Shown: positions 29,973 through 39,009 of the stretch, in pieces
Position numbering within the stretch: position 1 is the first letter of the stretch
How the letters are laid out: each line of letters begins with the position of its first letter
NCBI RefSeq assembly: GCF_006538325.1
Contig: NZ_BJKK01000006.1
Location: 62,001-126,000 of the forward strand
Reading direction: 5' to 3'
Origin: Alteromonas sp. KUL42
Lineage (GTDB): Bacteria > Pseudomonadota > Gammaproteobacteria > Enterobacterales > Alteromonadaceae
DNA: 64,000 nt
The notes under the pieces: model-generated
Database searches by the model: none
What the model saw: the letters and a program-made list of their open reading frames with translations, nothing else
Told to the model about the DNA's origin: nothing
Made by a program: the position numbers and the translations under genes

Positions 29973-30776
29973 ATGCCCATGACCGCACTTTCTATCCCAA
30001 TCGATTTTTGGTCGACGCTAAAGCAAGAGGCGAACGTTGTTGCAAACAGCGAACCTTTGTTGTCTAGCTATGTTCATGCCAGTGTACTAACCCACCATAA
30101 TTTCGAATCAAGTTTGAGTTTTATCTTATCGAATAAAATGGCTGATGACGTAATGCCCGCATTAGCTATTCGTGAAGTATTCGATGAAGCGTATTTGTTA
30201 GAGCCTGGCATTAGCGAGTCAGCGATTGCTGATATTCTCGCTATTAAATCAAGAGATGCTGCGGTTAATGATTACCTAACTCCATTGCTGCATTTTAAAG
30301 GTTTCCATGCTGTACAGGTTCATCGGATGGCGCATTATTTGTGGGTGCATGGCCGTCACCAGCTTGCTTTGTTCTTGCAAAGCCGTAATTCAGCCAGTTT
30401 TGGTGTTGATATTCACCCTGCTGCGCGCATTGGAAGTGGCGTTATGTTCGACCACGCAACCGGTATTGTTGTGGGGGAAACGGCTATCATTGAAGATAAT
30501 GTGTCTATTTTACAAAGTGTTACCCTTGGTGGTACGGGTAATGAATCTGGTGATCGTCATCCTAAAATTCGTCAAGGTGTGTTGATTGGTGCGGGTGCGA
30601 AAATTTTGGGTAATATCGAAATTGGTGAAGGCTCTAAAGTAGGGGCGGGAAGTGTTGTGTTAGATAACGTGCCACCGCATGTGACGGTTGTGGGTGTACC
30701 TGCGAAAGTTGTAGGACGACCCGTGTGTAAAAGCCCATGCGAGTCAATGCGACAAAACGTTCTAGAAGATAATTAG
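29973..30776 (+). CDS. cysE: serine O-acetyltransferase
   Basis: Makes O-acetylserine from serine and acetyl-CoA, the committed step of cysteine synthesis. The N-terminal helical domain (1-140) has LSYxLxNK- and IREVFDEAY-type motifs, and the left-handed beta-helix carries FGVDIHPAARIGSGVMFDHA (catalytic Asp/His region), GIVVGETAIIEDNVSI and LGGTGNESGDRHPKI. At 267 residues it is normal length. ATG at 29973 is chosen; a Met two codons later is possible. Single-gene unit with its promoter in the 199-nt gap upstream. Feedback inhibition by cysteine is a family property. Confidence 0.97.
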   Translation: MPMTALSIPIDFWSTLKQEANVVANSEPLLSSYVHASVLTHHNFESSLSFILSNKMADDVMPALAIREVFDEAYLLEPGISESAIADILAIKSRDAAVNDYLTPLLHFKGFHAVQVHRMAHYLWVHGRHQLALFLQSRNSASFGVDIHPAARIGSGVMFDHATGIVVGETAIIEDNVSILQSVTLGGTGNESGDRHPKIRQGVLIGAGAKILGNIEIGEGSKVGAGSVVLDNVPPHVTVVGVPAKVVGRPVCKSPCESMRQNVLEDN

Positions 30777-30871
30777 GCGCTAGCTCCTAAGAAAAAATCT
30801 TATCTTGACGGCGTCTATTTCAATGGCTTAGATTGGATATTGTAAACGTTTAATGCTCAGCTGGATTTTTC

Positions 30872-31585
30872 ATGCGTTGGATATTACTGGCTTTATTGGC
30901 GTTGCTCATACCTTGCCAAACAGTTTTTGCTAATCAAACCCTCAAGGTGGCGGTAAATATCGGGCCGCCGTGGGCTTTTTATGAAGAAGAACAAGGTGTC
31001 ATTGGTATCGATGTTGATATCATTACGCATGTGCTCAATTCTCTTGGCTATGACGCAGAATTTCATTTACTGGCGTACAGTCGTCTTATAAATGATTTCA
31101 ATGCGGGTAAGTATGATATTGCTAGTCCTGCAGCATTCGAGTCAGATGTGGGTTCTTTATCCGATGTTTACCTACCTTTTAAAGATGTTGCTATCTCTCT
31201 AAAAAGAAAGAATTTTGATATTGATGATGTAGAAGACTTAAAGGGTAAAACGATTGTTGCTTACCAATCTGCAACTCAGGTGTTGGGGCCGGAATTTGCT
31301 GATGTGGTACAAAATGAAAATTATCTTGAGTTAGCGGAGCGAGAAATACAAATTAAGCTCCTAGTCAATGAGCGCACGGATGTTGTTGTGGGTGAATGCC
31401 GATTACTCAGTTATATTGTGCAAAAGAATTACCCAAATGTTGAAGTGGTTATTCACCCTATATTTCGTGAAATTTCATACGGTGCCATTATTCAAGATCC
31501 TATTTTGCAGCAGCAATTTAATAGTGAATTGAAAAATATGATGGCTTCAGGTCGTTTCCAAGAAATTCTCTCTCGTTGGCCTTAA
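30872..31585 (+). CDS. periplasmic solute-binding protein (family 3, amino-acid type)
   Basis: A 237-residue exported protein with signal peptide MRWILLALLALLIPCQTVFA. The mature part has the SBP_bac_3 layout: NIGPPWAFYEEEQGVIGIDVDI, the hinge region DLKGKTIVAYQSATQVLG, and a C-terminal lobe ending FQEILSRWP. No permease or ATPase gene lies nearby. It is convergent with a MASE1-GGDEF gene, so a sensory link is not shown. Such orphan proteins can act in signalling or with distant transporters. Ligand unknown. Confidence 0.88.
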   Translation: MRWILLALLALLIPCQTVFANQTLKVAVNIGPPWAFYEEEQGVIGIDVDIITHVLNSLGYDAEFHLLAYSRLINDFNAGKYDIASPAAFESDVGSLSDVYLPFKDVAISLKRKNFDIDDVEDLKGKTIVAYQSATQVLGPEFADVVQNENYLELAEREIQIKLLVNERTDVVVGECRLLSYIVQKNYPNVEVVIHPIFREISYGAIIQDPILQQQFNSELKNMMASGRFQEILSRWP

Positions 31586-31602
31586 TCGTATATCAGGGTG
31601 TT

Positions 31603-33108
31603 TTATCCCAACGTAACCGAATTTCCACCTTCTTTTTTTGATACATAAAGAGCGGTATCTGCGCGCTTAATTAACGATTCCAACGTATCCTCTGGTGCTA
31701 ACTTTGTAATCCCAAAGCTAGACGATAGCTTCATACGAGCCACCGTTATAGCATTAATTGCTGTTCTTATTTTATCAACTAACTTTAACGCCTTGTCTTC
31801 GGTAATATCCGGTAACAAGAGTACGAATTCGTCGCCGCCATAACGGGCAAAAATGTCGGTCTTTCTCAAGATTGCTTTTGTTGTGGCGCTAAGGCGCTTT
31901 AAGGCATGATCGCCGTCAATATGTCCCAGTTCATCATTGATGAGTTTAAACTTGTCTAGGTCAAAGATGACAAAAAAGAGGGGGCTGCCTGACTCGTGGC
32001 TTTGCGCAATTTCCAGTTCAGCGCGTTGCGTGAGGTATTCACGGGTATAGGCTTGAGTAAGTGTATCTATGAAGACTCGATCTTTTAACAGCTGATTGTC
32101 GGCTTGCAATTGTGGTATCGCAATTCCAAACAACGCATTGGCGGCGATCACATTAAGTGCAAATTGATAAACCTTTACGTGATCCATCAGTGAAAAAAAG
32201 TGAACTAATAAAACAATAAATACGCTACTTATCGCAAGGCTTATTACATTGAGTTTCGGGCTCTCCGTGCAGGCAATCCACATGTGTGTAATCGCTAGGA
32301 AAAATATCGCAAATGCACTGTCTCTTGAGCCTGTAAGCTTCGCTAGTAGCATAATGAAAAATATCAAAAGTAAATTAATGCTAACCTTTTTGAAGAAGCT
32401 CGCCAGGCTGGGTGAGTTAAATTGTGAAAAAGGTAATAAGTCTATTTTCGAGTTGATATAAAACTTCGTTAGCATGCCTGCAAGTAGTGGCGCTAGCACA
32501 ACTACCCCTGCCATATCGCCTATCCAAAATGGGAGAAAAGCAATAGACATTTCACTCATGGCCATTTGGCCAGAAAAAACCAATGAAACGAGCACGAGTT
32601 TTGTAGTTAGTAGTGAAGAAATACAACCAATTAATAAGAACGACACAATCAACTGCGGTGTCGTGATGTCTTGTTTACGGGCAAGAAAACTAAGCAAACT
32701 TGCTCCGACATAATAGGGCAGCATATGGGCAAAGCCGAACAATACGCCTCCCCAGATTAACTCGCGATCGGATAATGCCAACTCATAGTGATGACCGTTC
32801 CATAGCGTAGTGAGTATGGCGGCTATCATAATAGGTAGAGATGCTCGAATACCTATCACTAGGAAACAAGAAAATGTGAAGCCCGCTGCAGGAAACCATA
32901 CGCTCGCGTGGTCGGTATACTCTACAATTCGTCCCACTTGCCAAATAGCTAACCAAAACGACACGATAAAGATGTCGGTAGTGATACCTGACAGGCGCAT
33001 TACGCTCAGCCGCTCGAACAGCGTCGCATGGCTCGACGTTGATGCCAACCACGCATTTGATTGATATTCGCTCTGTGACTTAGCTTTTGAAACTGCCGGC
33101 TTCTTCAT
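31603..33108 (-). CDS. MASE1-type membrane sensor with GGDEF diguanylate cyclase
   Basis: A 501-residue protein. Residues 40-330 hold eight or so TM segments in MASE1-like order (VEYTDHASVWFPAAGFTFSC is typical). The GGDEF domain (about 345-500) has LDKFKLINDELGHIDGD and the active site YGGDEF. An RxxD inhibitory site is not obvious. It would make c-di-GMP in response to an unknown membrane-sensed cue. Single gene, convergent with the binding-protein gene (17-nt gap). Confidence 0.94.
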   Translation of the reverse strand: MKKPAVSKAKSQSEYQSNAWLASTSSHATLFERLSVMRLSGITTDIFIVSFWLAIWQVGRIVEYTDHASVWFPAAGFTFSCFLVIGIRASLPIMIAAILTTLWNGHHYELALSDRELIWGGVLFGFAHMLPYYVGASLLSFLARKQDITTPQLIVSFLLIGCISSLLTTKLVLVSLVFSGQMAMSEMSIAFLPFWIGDMAGVVVLAPLLAGMLTKFYINSKIDLLPFSQFNSPSLASFFKKVSINLLLIFFIMLLAKLTGSRDSAFAIFFLAITHMWIACTESPKLNVISLAISSVFIVLLVHFFSLMDHVKVYQFALNVIAANALFGIAIPQLQADNQLLKDRVFIDTLTQAYTREYLTQRAELEIAQSHESGSPLFFVIFDLDKFKLINDELGHIDGDHALKRLSATTKAILRKTDIFARYGGDEFVLLLPDITEDKALKLVDKIRTAINAITVARMKLSSSFGITKLAPEDTLESLIKRADTALYVSKKEGGNSVTLG

Positions 33109-33174
33109 GTAGGTAAAATATAATGCACCTAACTTGAGTGTAACGCGTGTATAAGCTGAGATCCACTAGCTTAA

Positions 33175-33543
33175 TTACGATACTCTCCATGGTGGGTTGA
33201 GCCGGTTTTCTCCTGCCCAATAGAATATCAAACTATTTCCTGAAGGGTCTTTCAATGAGGCCTCTCGCCACAAATAGCGCTTGTCTTCAGGTAGATGTGT
33301 GAATGTCACTCCCTTTTTCTCCAATTCAGCAACACATTCGTCTACATTCGGTGTTTCAAAGTAGACACTTACTCCTGTGCTTGCATGGTCTGATGCACTA
33401 AGTGAGAAAGAAGCACCGTCATTAGGAGATGCAAAACGCAAGTAGTGCGGGGTATCAACAATCAGGGTAAAGCCCAATGTAAGGTAAAAGTCTTTTGACG
33501 CTTTTATATCGGTGCAGGCCAATGTTACTTGGTTCATATTCAT
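33175..33543 (-). CDS. VOC-family (glyoxalase/dioxygenase-like) protein, downstream of a SoxR box
   Basis: A 122-residue beta-alpha-beta-beta-beta protein of the vicinal-oxygen-chelate superfamily: MNMNQVTLACTDIKASKDFY begins the first module and EASLKDPSGNSLIFYWAGE ends the second, with the usual metal-side Glu and a DPSGN turn. SD AAGGGA lies 6 nt before the ATG. It follows a small ORF, and both lie downstream of a near-consensus SoxR box, so redox-cycling agents probably induce it. Reaction unknown; bleomycin-resistance, lyase or dioxygenase roles all occur in the superfamily. Confidence 0.85.
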   Translation of the reverse strand: MNMNQVTLACTDIKASKDFYLTLGFTLIVDTPHYLRFASPNDGASFSLSASDHASTGVSVYFETPNVDECVAELEKKGVTFTHLPEDKRYLWREASLKDPSGNSLIFYWAGENRLNPPWRVS

Positions 33544-33557
33544 TGTCTATCCCTTCT

Positions 33558-33728
33558 TTAGCTATTCACGTTTGACGAGTTGCAGTGTTGTCTTGTGTTG
33601 TCCGCTATTACTTTGTTGTGCGGGAATTCACTTCCAATGAGTGTCATGCTCCACATTTTGAAAAAAGAATGCTGATTACATGTGTTGTTCATTGTGTGGA
33701 AAAGCGCATTCATATATTTCGATATCAT
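33558..33728 (-). CDS. small ORF (56 aa) between the SoxR box and the VOC gene
   Basis: ATG at 33728 with a strong SD (AAGGAG, 9 nt before) opens a 56-codon frame, MISKYMNALFHTMNN to NSSNVNS, that ends 14 nt before the VOC start. No homologue is recognised, and there is no signal peptide or TM segment; it is Asn-rich with four Cys/Met-flanked stretches. The placement right after the SoxR box argues for translation as the first gene of the induced transcript. It could instead be an untranslated leader that happens to be open. Confidence 0.5.
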   Translation of the reverse strand: MISKYMNALFHTMNNTCNQHSFFKMWSMTLIGSEFPHNKVIADNTRQHCNSSNVNS

Positions 33729-33769
33729 GGTTTTTATCTCCTTGAAGTTGGATGATAAAAAGGTTAAAA

Positions 33770-33787
33770 CCTCAACTTAGGTTGAGG
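33770..33787. promoter_or_regulatory. SoxR-binding site (soxbox) in the soxR/VOC divergent region
   Basis: CCTCAACTTAGGTTGAGG is an 18-bp near-palindrome with the same CCTCAA/TTGAGG arms as the E. coli soxS promoter site. On the minus strand TTTACC overlaps its left edge as a −35 and TAACCT follows after a 19-nt spacer, the over-long spacing typical of SoxR-activated promoters. soxR itself starts 25 nt away on the other strand, so autoregulation is also likely. Confidence 0.85.
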
Positions 33788-33811
33788 TAAAGGCTTTTTT
33801 TAGAAAATATT

Positions 33812-34255
33812 ATGGAACGAGTATTGACGGTAGGCCAATTGGCTAAACGAAGTGGTGTTAAGGTTTCTACATGCCATTTTTATGAGCAAAAAGGGCTCAT
33901 TAAAAGTCGTCGAAATTCGGGGAATCAGCGTCGCTATCACCCTGATACATTGCGGCGTATCTCTGTTATTAAAGCTGCGCAGAAGTTAGGTATTTCGCTT
34001 CAAAGTATAAAGGCCGCCTTTGCGACCTTGCCTAACGAGCGAACGCCTACTTCGCATGATTGGAAACGGCTGTCACAAACCTGGCAGCATGAGCTTGACG
34101 AGAGGATCTACGCGCTTCAGCGTTTAAGGGATAACCTTGACAATTGTATTGGTTGCGGTTGTTTGTCATTACATAGCTGCCCTCTGTACAATCAAGACGA
34201 TCATTTAGCGAGTCGCGGAAGCGGGCCTGTTATTTTAGAAGAGCGACACCGATAA
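33812..34255 (+). CDS. soxR: redox-sensitive transcriptional activator SoxR
   Basis: MerR-family dimer with a [2Fe-2S] cluster that is oxidised by redox-active compounds and then activates target promoters. Winged helix-turn-helix at 1-75 (VGQLAKRSGVKVSTCHFYEQ), dimerisation helix about 82-110, and cluster ligands Cys112, Cys115, Cys117 and Cys123 in CIGCGCLSLHSC, the exact SoxR spacing. At 147 residues it is normal length. The box upstream matches its known target. There is no soxS here, so it likely acts directly on its targets, as in most non-enteric bacteria. Confidence 0.97.
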   Translation: MERVLTVGQLAKRSGVKVSTCHFYEQKGLIKSRRNSGNQRRYHPDTLRRISVIKAAQKLGISLQSIKAAFATLPNERTPTSHDWKRLSQTWQHELDERIYALQRLRDNLDNCIGCGCLSLHSCPLYNQDDHLASRGSGPVILEERHR

Positions 34256-34273
34256 GCAGGCGAATGATCTCAC

Positions 34274-35014
34274 TCAGATGAATGCAAGCAGCTCGTCCAG
34301 TGAATCTAAGACAAGGTGAGGGAGTACTGCTACAGGCTCATTAACTAAGTTCATGGGGCGATTACACGCAAACCACGCTGACTGGTAGCCAGCATTCACA
34401 GCACCCTTTACATCCTTAATGAGGTTGTCGCCTACATGTAATATGTACTTGGACTCAATGCTTAGCTGTTGCGATGCCTCGTTAAACATTGCGGGAGATG
34501 GCTTCATGGGGCGCTGAGTACTGGCGTGTAAAACGGTTTTGAAGTAGTTGTCTATGCCTATCTTTTGTGTGTCCACATTGCCATTTGTGATACCAACAAG
34601 CGGTATATGTTGGCTAAGTGCATGTAATACGCGATGAACATTTTCATCTAAGGTAAAGTCACTTCGGGCGTCGTAAAAACAGTTAAAACAGGCTTCCACA
34701 TCTGCATTGAGTTGGCCATCTAGAGGAGGTGCGGTGCTTAGTTGACTGGCAGGTGTACCAGATAATGCGCCAGCAAGTACTACTTTGCGCAATCGCCCCA
34801 TATCAGATGCTAAACGTTTGTCTTTGCGAATAGCTGCGCGCTTTAATACCAACCAATCTCTAGGGGTTAGCATTGCCGCTTGCTTGTGATACTTAGCGAT
34901 GTGTGCTTGCAATGCAGCGTCTGCACGTCGAATAATGGGCTCATTGTCATAAAGGGTATCATCTAAGTCGAAGGTCATTGCCTTTACAGCATTAAGCGGT
35001 TTGAAGAACTGCAT
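34274..35014 (-). CDS. yigB: HAD-family phosphatase YigB (riboflavin-pathway phosphatase)
   Basis: A 246-residue HAD hydrolase with motif I FDLDDTLYDNEP, motif II region VGITNGNVD, the Lys of motif III in RPMKPSPAMF and motif IV HVGDNLIKDVKGA. E. coli YigB can dephosphorylate 5-amino-6-(5-phosphoribitylamino)uracil in riboflavin synthesis, among other substrates. The position as last gene after xerC matches the conserved dapF-DUF484-xerC-yigB order. 11 nt after xerC. Convergent with soxR. Confidence 0.9.
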   Translation of the reverse strand: MQFFKPLNAVKAMTFDLDDTLYDNEPIIRRADAALQAHIAKYHKQAAMLTPRDWLVLKRAAIRKDKRLASDMGRLRKVVLAGALSGTPASQLSTAPPLDGQLNADVEACFNCFYDARSDFTLDENVHRVLHALSQHIPLVGITNGNVDTQKIGIDNYFKTVLHASTQRPMKPSPAMFNEASQQLSIESKYILHVGDNLIKDVKGAVNAGYQSAWFACNRPMNLVNEPVAVLPHLVLDSLDELLAFI

Positions 35015-35025
35015 GGAATCTACCT

Positions 35026-35946
35026 TTATTTCTTGTGCGCGCGAGGGTGGGCTGCGTCGTATACTTTTGCGAGGTGTTGGAAGTCAAGGTGTGTGTACAC
35101 TTGCGTTGTGGACAAATTCGCATGGCCCAGTAACTCCTGCACTGCACGCAAATCGCCACTAGATTCTAACACGTGTGTCGCGAATGAATGTCGCAATTTG
35201 TGGGGGCTTACTTTTTGCGAAAGTGATTGTTCATTCGCCATCTTGTTTAAGCGGTTTTCCACCTGTCGATTTGAAATACGGGTTTTTCGCTTGCTAACAA
35301 ACACAGCACTTTCATAGGGTGATGCGTAGGCAGGACGTACTTTTAACCATGCGTTAAGGGCTTTTTGTGCTTGTCGGCCCAGTGGCAATATCCTCTGCTT
35401 ACTGCCTTTGCCCATGACTTTTAGCGAGCCATCCTTTAAGCAATCAGCCAAATTTAAGCCTGTTAACTCACTAAGGCGCAATCCACATCCATACAAAAGC
35501 TCAAACATAGCAATATCGCGAAGCAGCATTCCTTCGTCATTATCGTCACTAGAAACGGTTGAGTTAAGCAGCTGCTGCATATCGTCAACGCTTAATTGTT
35601 TAGGAAGTGGTTTGCCTTGCTTGGGGGCTTGAATACCTTCTAATGGATTACTAAAAAGCTGCTGTTGTGCAATTAAATACTGGCAAAATGTTCGCAGTGC
35701 AGAAAGTCGCAATGCAATACTGCGAGCACTGTGACCAGACAACTTAGCATCTGCCATGACGCGCTTAATATCACTAGGTGTGAGACCTGACCATTCGACT
35801 AGGTCAAGGAGCTTAGCGACTTCAGTAAGTTGGCGTTGATAATTTTTTATCGTGTGAGGCGATAAGCCACGTTCTACTTGTAGGTGTAAAAGGAACTTGT
35901 CTAACCAATGTTGGCAGTTTTCGCTAATAAGGGCGTCCGCAGACAC
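35026..35946 (-). CDS. xerC: tyrosine recombinase XerC
   Basis: Site-specific recombinase that with XerD resolves chromosome dimers at dif. The core-binding SAM-like domain (1-100) is followed by the catalytic domain with Arg in GCGLRLSELTGL, Lys in VMGKGSKQRILPL, HKLRHSFATH (His-x-x-Arg), LGHANLSTTQVYTHL with the nucleophile Tyr. 306 residues, complete. It starts 5 nt after the DUF484 stop. The conserved neighbourhood supports XerC rather than XerD. Confidence 0.96.
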   Translation of the reverse strand: MSADALISENCQHWLDKFLLHLQVERGLSPHTIKNYQRQLTEVAKLLDLVEWSGLTPSDIKRVMADAKLSGHSARSIALRLSALRTFCQYLIAQQQLFSNPLEGIQAPKQGKPLPKQLSVDDMQQLLNSTVSSDDNDEGMLLRDIAMFELLYGCGLRLSELTGLNLADCLKDGSLKVMGKGSKQRILPLGRQAQKALNAWLKVRPAYASPYESAVFVSKRKTRISNRQVENRLNKMANEQSLSQKVSPHKLRHSFATHVLESSGDLRAVQELLGHANLSTTQVYTHLDFQHLAKVYDAAHPRAHKK

Positions 35947-35951
35947 AGCAC

Positions 35952-36647
35952 CTAGTATCCAATCATGTCAGGCAAGGTAATATTTAGCACTTGCTGAAGC
36001 TGTTGAAGTAACAAGGTGTCCATCTCTGGCGTAAAGTGGCTTGCGTCACTGCTACCGATACCTAAGATACCTAAGTCTCGTTTATCACCAAGTAACATTA
36101 GTGCTACAGATTCGGCTTCACTCTCACCGAACAGTAATTGACGTTCATGCTGTGAAAGGCGCCCAAAAAAGAACTCTGTGTTCTTAAAGCGTTTTTCGGT
36201 AAACAAACGCTGTTGCAATTCGGGAATAGCGTGCGGCCCTTTAAAGCTTTTAATCACAGCACAAGAAAGATTCAAACGCTCCTGCAACACATCTTCTAAT
36301 GTGAACTGTACTTCAGCCACGCTTTCACAGCGCAGTAACTGCACATTAAGGTCGGTATAAACCCGATAAATTTTTTCGTTTTGCTTAGCAATAGTAACAA
36401 GTTGATTAAGCTTGAAGTTGAGTTGGCGTACTTTTTTACGCAGTTGCTCACTTTGAATTTCTACCAGCGAAACACTGCCTTTTTGTTCGTGGGGTAGCTT
36501 TACTTTTTCAAGCAACTCAGGATGTTGAACGAAAAAGTCAGGATTTTCTAATAAAAACGCTACTACGGCGTCAGGCGACAAGTCAGCCTTATCGTTAAAC
36601 GGCTCAATTAACTGGGTAGCGCTAGCTTGTCCTGACAATTCACTCAT
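35952..36647 (-). CDS. DUF484 family protein (YigA)
   Basis: A 231-residue cytoplasmic protein. The N-terminus has [19 protein letters not shown], the hallmark of DUF484, then a coiled coil (about 60-95, [18 protein letters not shown]) and a GAF-like C-terminal domain. Function is not known, but it always travels with dapF and xerC. Its ATG overlaps the dapF TGA by 4 nt, so translation is coupled. Confidence 0.93.
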   Translation of the reverse strand: MSELSGQASATQLIEPFNDKADLSPDAVVAFLLENPDFFVQHPELLEKVKLPHEQKGSVSLVEIQSEQLRKKVRQLNFKLNQLVTIAKQNEKIYRVYTDLNVQLLRCESVAEVQFTLEDVLQERLNLSCAVIKSFKGPHAIPELQQRLFTEKRFKNTEFFFGRLSQHERQLLFGESEAESVALMLLGDKRDLGILGIGSSDASHFTPEMDTLLLQQLQQVLNITLPDMIGY

Positions 36648-37474
36648 ATATTTATTTGTCCATCAAACACGTGTTCTGCGGGGCCGGTCATTTTTAGGAC
36701 GCTGTCTATACCAGGCCAACGTATTCGTAGGCTTCCCCCAGGTAAGTCCACTCTGACATCTTTGCTTAATTTACCTTGTATGTGACCAATTGCAACAGCG
36801 GCGCATGCACCACTACCACAAGCAAGGGTCTCACCTGAGCCTCGTTCAAATACGCGTAGCTTAATATGAGAATCGTTGATGATTTGCATGAAACCCACAT
36901 TTACGCCTTCTGGAAAGCGCTCGTGTTTTTCTACTTTAGGGCCAATTTCTGCAACATTTGCTGTGTCTACATCATCGACTTCCATCACACAGTGAGGGTT
37001 ACCCATAGAAGCAGAGCCTATAAATAGTGTGCTGTCATCAACACGCAAAATATAAGTGTTTTCCTGCTTATTGGCTTTAAGAGGAATATTTGCTGGGTCA
37101 AATTCGGGCTTGCCCATATTAACGGTAACCTGGCCGTCTTTTTCCAAATACAGCACCATCTTTCCGGCTTTCGTACTCACCACAATTTTATTGCGATTAA
37201 TCAGGCCTTTTTGCTTTACAAAACGCGCAAAGCAGCGCGCTCCGTTGCCACATTGTTCAACTTCGGAACCATCAGCATTGAAAATGCGATAATGAAAATC
37301 TTGCTCGGGATCGTAAGGTGGTTCAACCATCAATAGCTGATCGAAGCCAATACCGAAATTACGGTCAGCCAGTTGTTGTATTTTCTCTTTTGAGAAAAAT
37401 ACGTTTTGAGTAACGTTATCAATGACCATGAAGTCGTTACCCAAACCGTGCATTTTTGAAAATTGAACCTGCAT
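36644..37474 (-). CDS. dapF: diaminopimelate epimerase
   Basis: Interconverts LL- and meso-diaminopimelate, for lysine and peptidoglycan. The two catalytic Cys lie in [15 protein letters not shown] (about residue 75) and [14 protein letters not shown] (about 219), in the symmetrical halves. The N-terminus [19 protein letters not shown] is canonical. 276 residues. It lies 35 nt downstream of lysA, so the two lysine enzymes are co-transcribed. Confidence 0.97.
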   Translation of the reverse strand: MQVQFSKMHGLGNDFMVIDNVTQNVFFSKEKIQQLADRNFGIGFDQLLMVEPPYDPEQDFHYRIFNADGSEVEQCGNGARCFARFVKQKGLINRNKIVVSTKAGKMVLYLEKDGQVTVNMGKPEFDPANIPLKANKQENTYILRVDDSTLFIGSASMGNPHCVMEVDDVDTANVAEIGPKVEKHERFPEGVNVGFMQIINDSHIKLRVFERGSGETLACGSGACAAVAIGHIQGKLSKDVRVDLPGGSLRIRWPGIDSVLKMTGPAEHVFDGQINI

Positions 37475-37509
37475 TAACCGCGCATCTTTCTTATTGAGTT
37501 GGCCTTAGT

Positions 37510-38760
37510 TTACGGAAGTTTATACTCACCTTTCCAGAGATCTTTTTGATTTTCTCTCTCACGCACAACGATTACCTTGTCGCCATCAACCATAATTTCT
37601 GCTGGGCGGCAGCGGCTGTTGTAGTTTGAGGCCATCACAAAGCCATAAGCTCCAGCACTTCTTACCGCTAATAAATCTGTCGGCTCAATAGCCAATATGC
37701 GGTCTTTACCTATAAAGTCACCTGTTTCACATACAGGGCCTACCACATCGTAGGTGTGAGGTTTCACCGTCGATGCTTCTTTGACGGGAATAATCTTTTG
37801 CCACGCAGAATAAAGGGCAGGGCGAAGTAAGTCGTTCATGGCTGCGTCTACAATAGCGAAGCTCTTCTCTTCCCCTTCTTTAATGAACTCTACCTCGGTA
37901 ACCAAAATACCTGCATTGGCAGCGATGGCACGGCCTGGCTCTAGAATCAGTTTGAGGTTCTCTCTGCCAACCATCTTTTCAGCCATGGCTTCTGCATAGG
38001 CTTTTGGATGTGGTGGTTGTTCTTCGTTGTATGTAACGCCTAAACCACCGCCAACATCGAGGTGTTCAATAACAATACTGCGTTCAGCGAGTTCATCGAT
38101 TAAAACTAATAATCGTTCTAGTGCATCAACGAAAGGGCCAATTTCTGTAAGCTGAGACCCGATATGGCAATCCATGCCCACAACGTTCAAATGGGGCAGA
38201 GAGGCTGCTAATTCATAGGTTGCCATGGCGCGCTCGCGCGCAATGCCGAATTTATTTGCCTTAAGGCCAGTTGAAATATAAGGGTGAGTCTTGGCGTCAA
38301 CATCGGGATTGATACGTAGCGATATTGGCGCTTGTACACCAAGCTCGCCAGCTACTTCGTTTATGCGATGTAACTCGGGCTCAGACTCAACATTAAAGCA
38401 CATGATGCCTTGTTGTAGTGCATAGCGAATTTCATCGTGCTTTTTGCCTACACCTGAAAACACAACTTTGCTGGCGTCACCGCCGGCTTCTATCACTCTT
38501 GCAAGCTCTCCGGCTGATACAATGTCAAAGCCCGAGCCAAGCTTAGCCAAAGCACTCAACACGCCAAGGTTTGAATTTGCTTTCACCGCATAGCAAATAA
38601 GATGTGGATGAGAACCAATTGCATCATCGAATGCATGCCAATGGCGCTCTAGCGTTGCGCGAGAATAAATATAAACAGGCGTTCCGTGGGTGGCCGCGAT
38701 GTCTGCAACAGCTACATTTTCAGCATGCAGTTGACCTTGGCTATAGGCAAAATAATCCAC
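37510..38760 (-). CDS. lysA: diaminopimelate decarboxylase
   Basis: PLP enzyme for the last step of lysine synthesis, decarboxylating meso-DAP. The PLP Lys is in CYAVKANSNLGVL, the HIGSQL and EPGRAIAANAG motifs bind PLP phosphate, and CETGDF carries the active-site Cys from the partner subunit. 416 residues, complete. The start is GTG at 38760, which overlaps the lptM TAG (TAGTG), so translation is coupled. Confidence 0.96.
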   Translation of the reverse strand: MDYFAYSQGQLHAENVAVADIAATHGTPVYIYSRATLERHWHAFDDAIGSHPHLICYAVKANSNLGVLSALAKLGSGFDIVSAGELARVIEAGGDASKVVFSGVGKKHDEIRYALQQGIMCFNVESEPELHRINEVAGELGVQAPISLRINPDVDAKTHPYISTGLKANKFGIARERAMATYELAASLPHLNVVGMDCHIGSQLTEIGPFVDALERLLVLIDELAERSIVIEHLDVGGGLGVTYNEEQPPHPKAYAEAMAEKMVGRENLKLILEPGRAIAANAGILVTEVEFIKEGEEKSFAIVDAAMNDLLRPALYSAWQKIIPVKEASTVKPHTYDVVGPVCETGDFIGKDRILAIEPTDLLAVRSAGAYGFVMASNYNSRCRPAEIMVDGDKVIVVRERENQKDLWKGEYKLP

Positions 38761-38957
38761 TAGTTCAGCTCTCCAGAAGTGGGCGCGGGTAAAGTACTGT
38801 TAATGTTTGAGGAGGAATTAACACTTTGGGTTTCATTGGATGTAGATTCTGCCGGTGCGTTTTGCTGTGGTGCATCAGGAATATACAAAGCCCCTTTGTA
38901 GCCGCAGCCACTTAGCACGCTGAGTGAAAATATTAGAAAAACCGACTTTTTGAGCAC
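38760..38957 (-). CDS. lptM: LptM-type small lipoprotein (YifL)
   Basis: A 65-residue lipoprotein. GTG at 38957 gives the signal peptide MLKKSVFLIFSLSVLSGC with lipobox LSGC, followed by GYKGALYIPDAP, the conserved LptM core. An upstream in-frame start (38984) would put nine residues before the signal. In E. coli LptM helps LptD mature its disulfides for LPS transport. The Ser/Asn-rich tail is unconserved. Located directly before lysA, as in many gammaproteobacteria. Confidence 0.87.
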   Translation of the reverse strand: MLKKSVFLIFSLSVLSGCGYKGALYIPDAPQQNAPAESTSNETQSVNSSSNINSTLPAPTSGELN

Positions 38958-39009
38958 GAAACAATCCCGCGAAGAATACGACAAATGCCGCTATCATCGC
39001 ATTGCCGTG

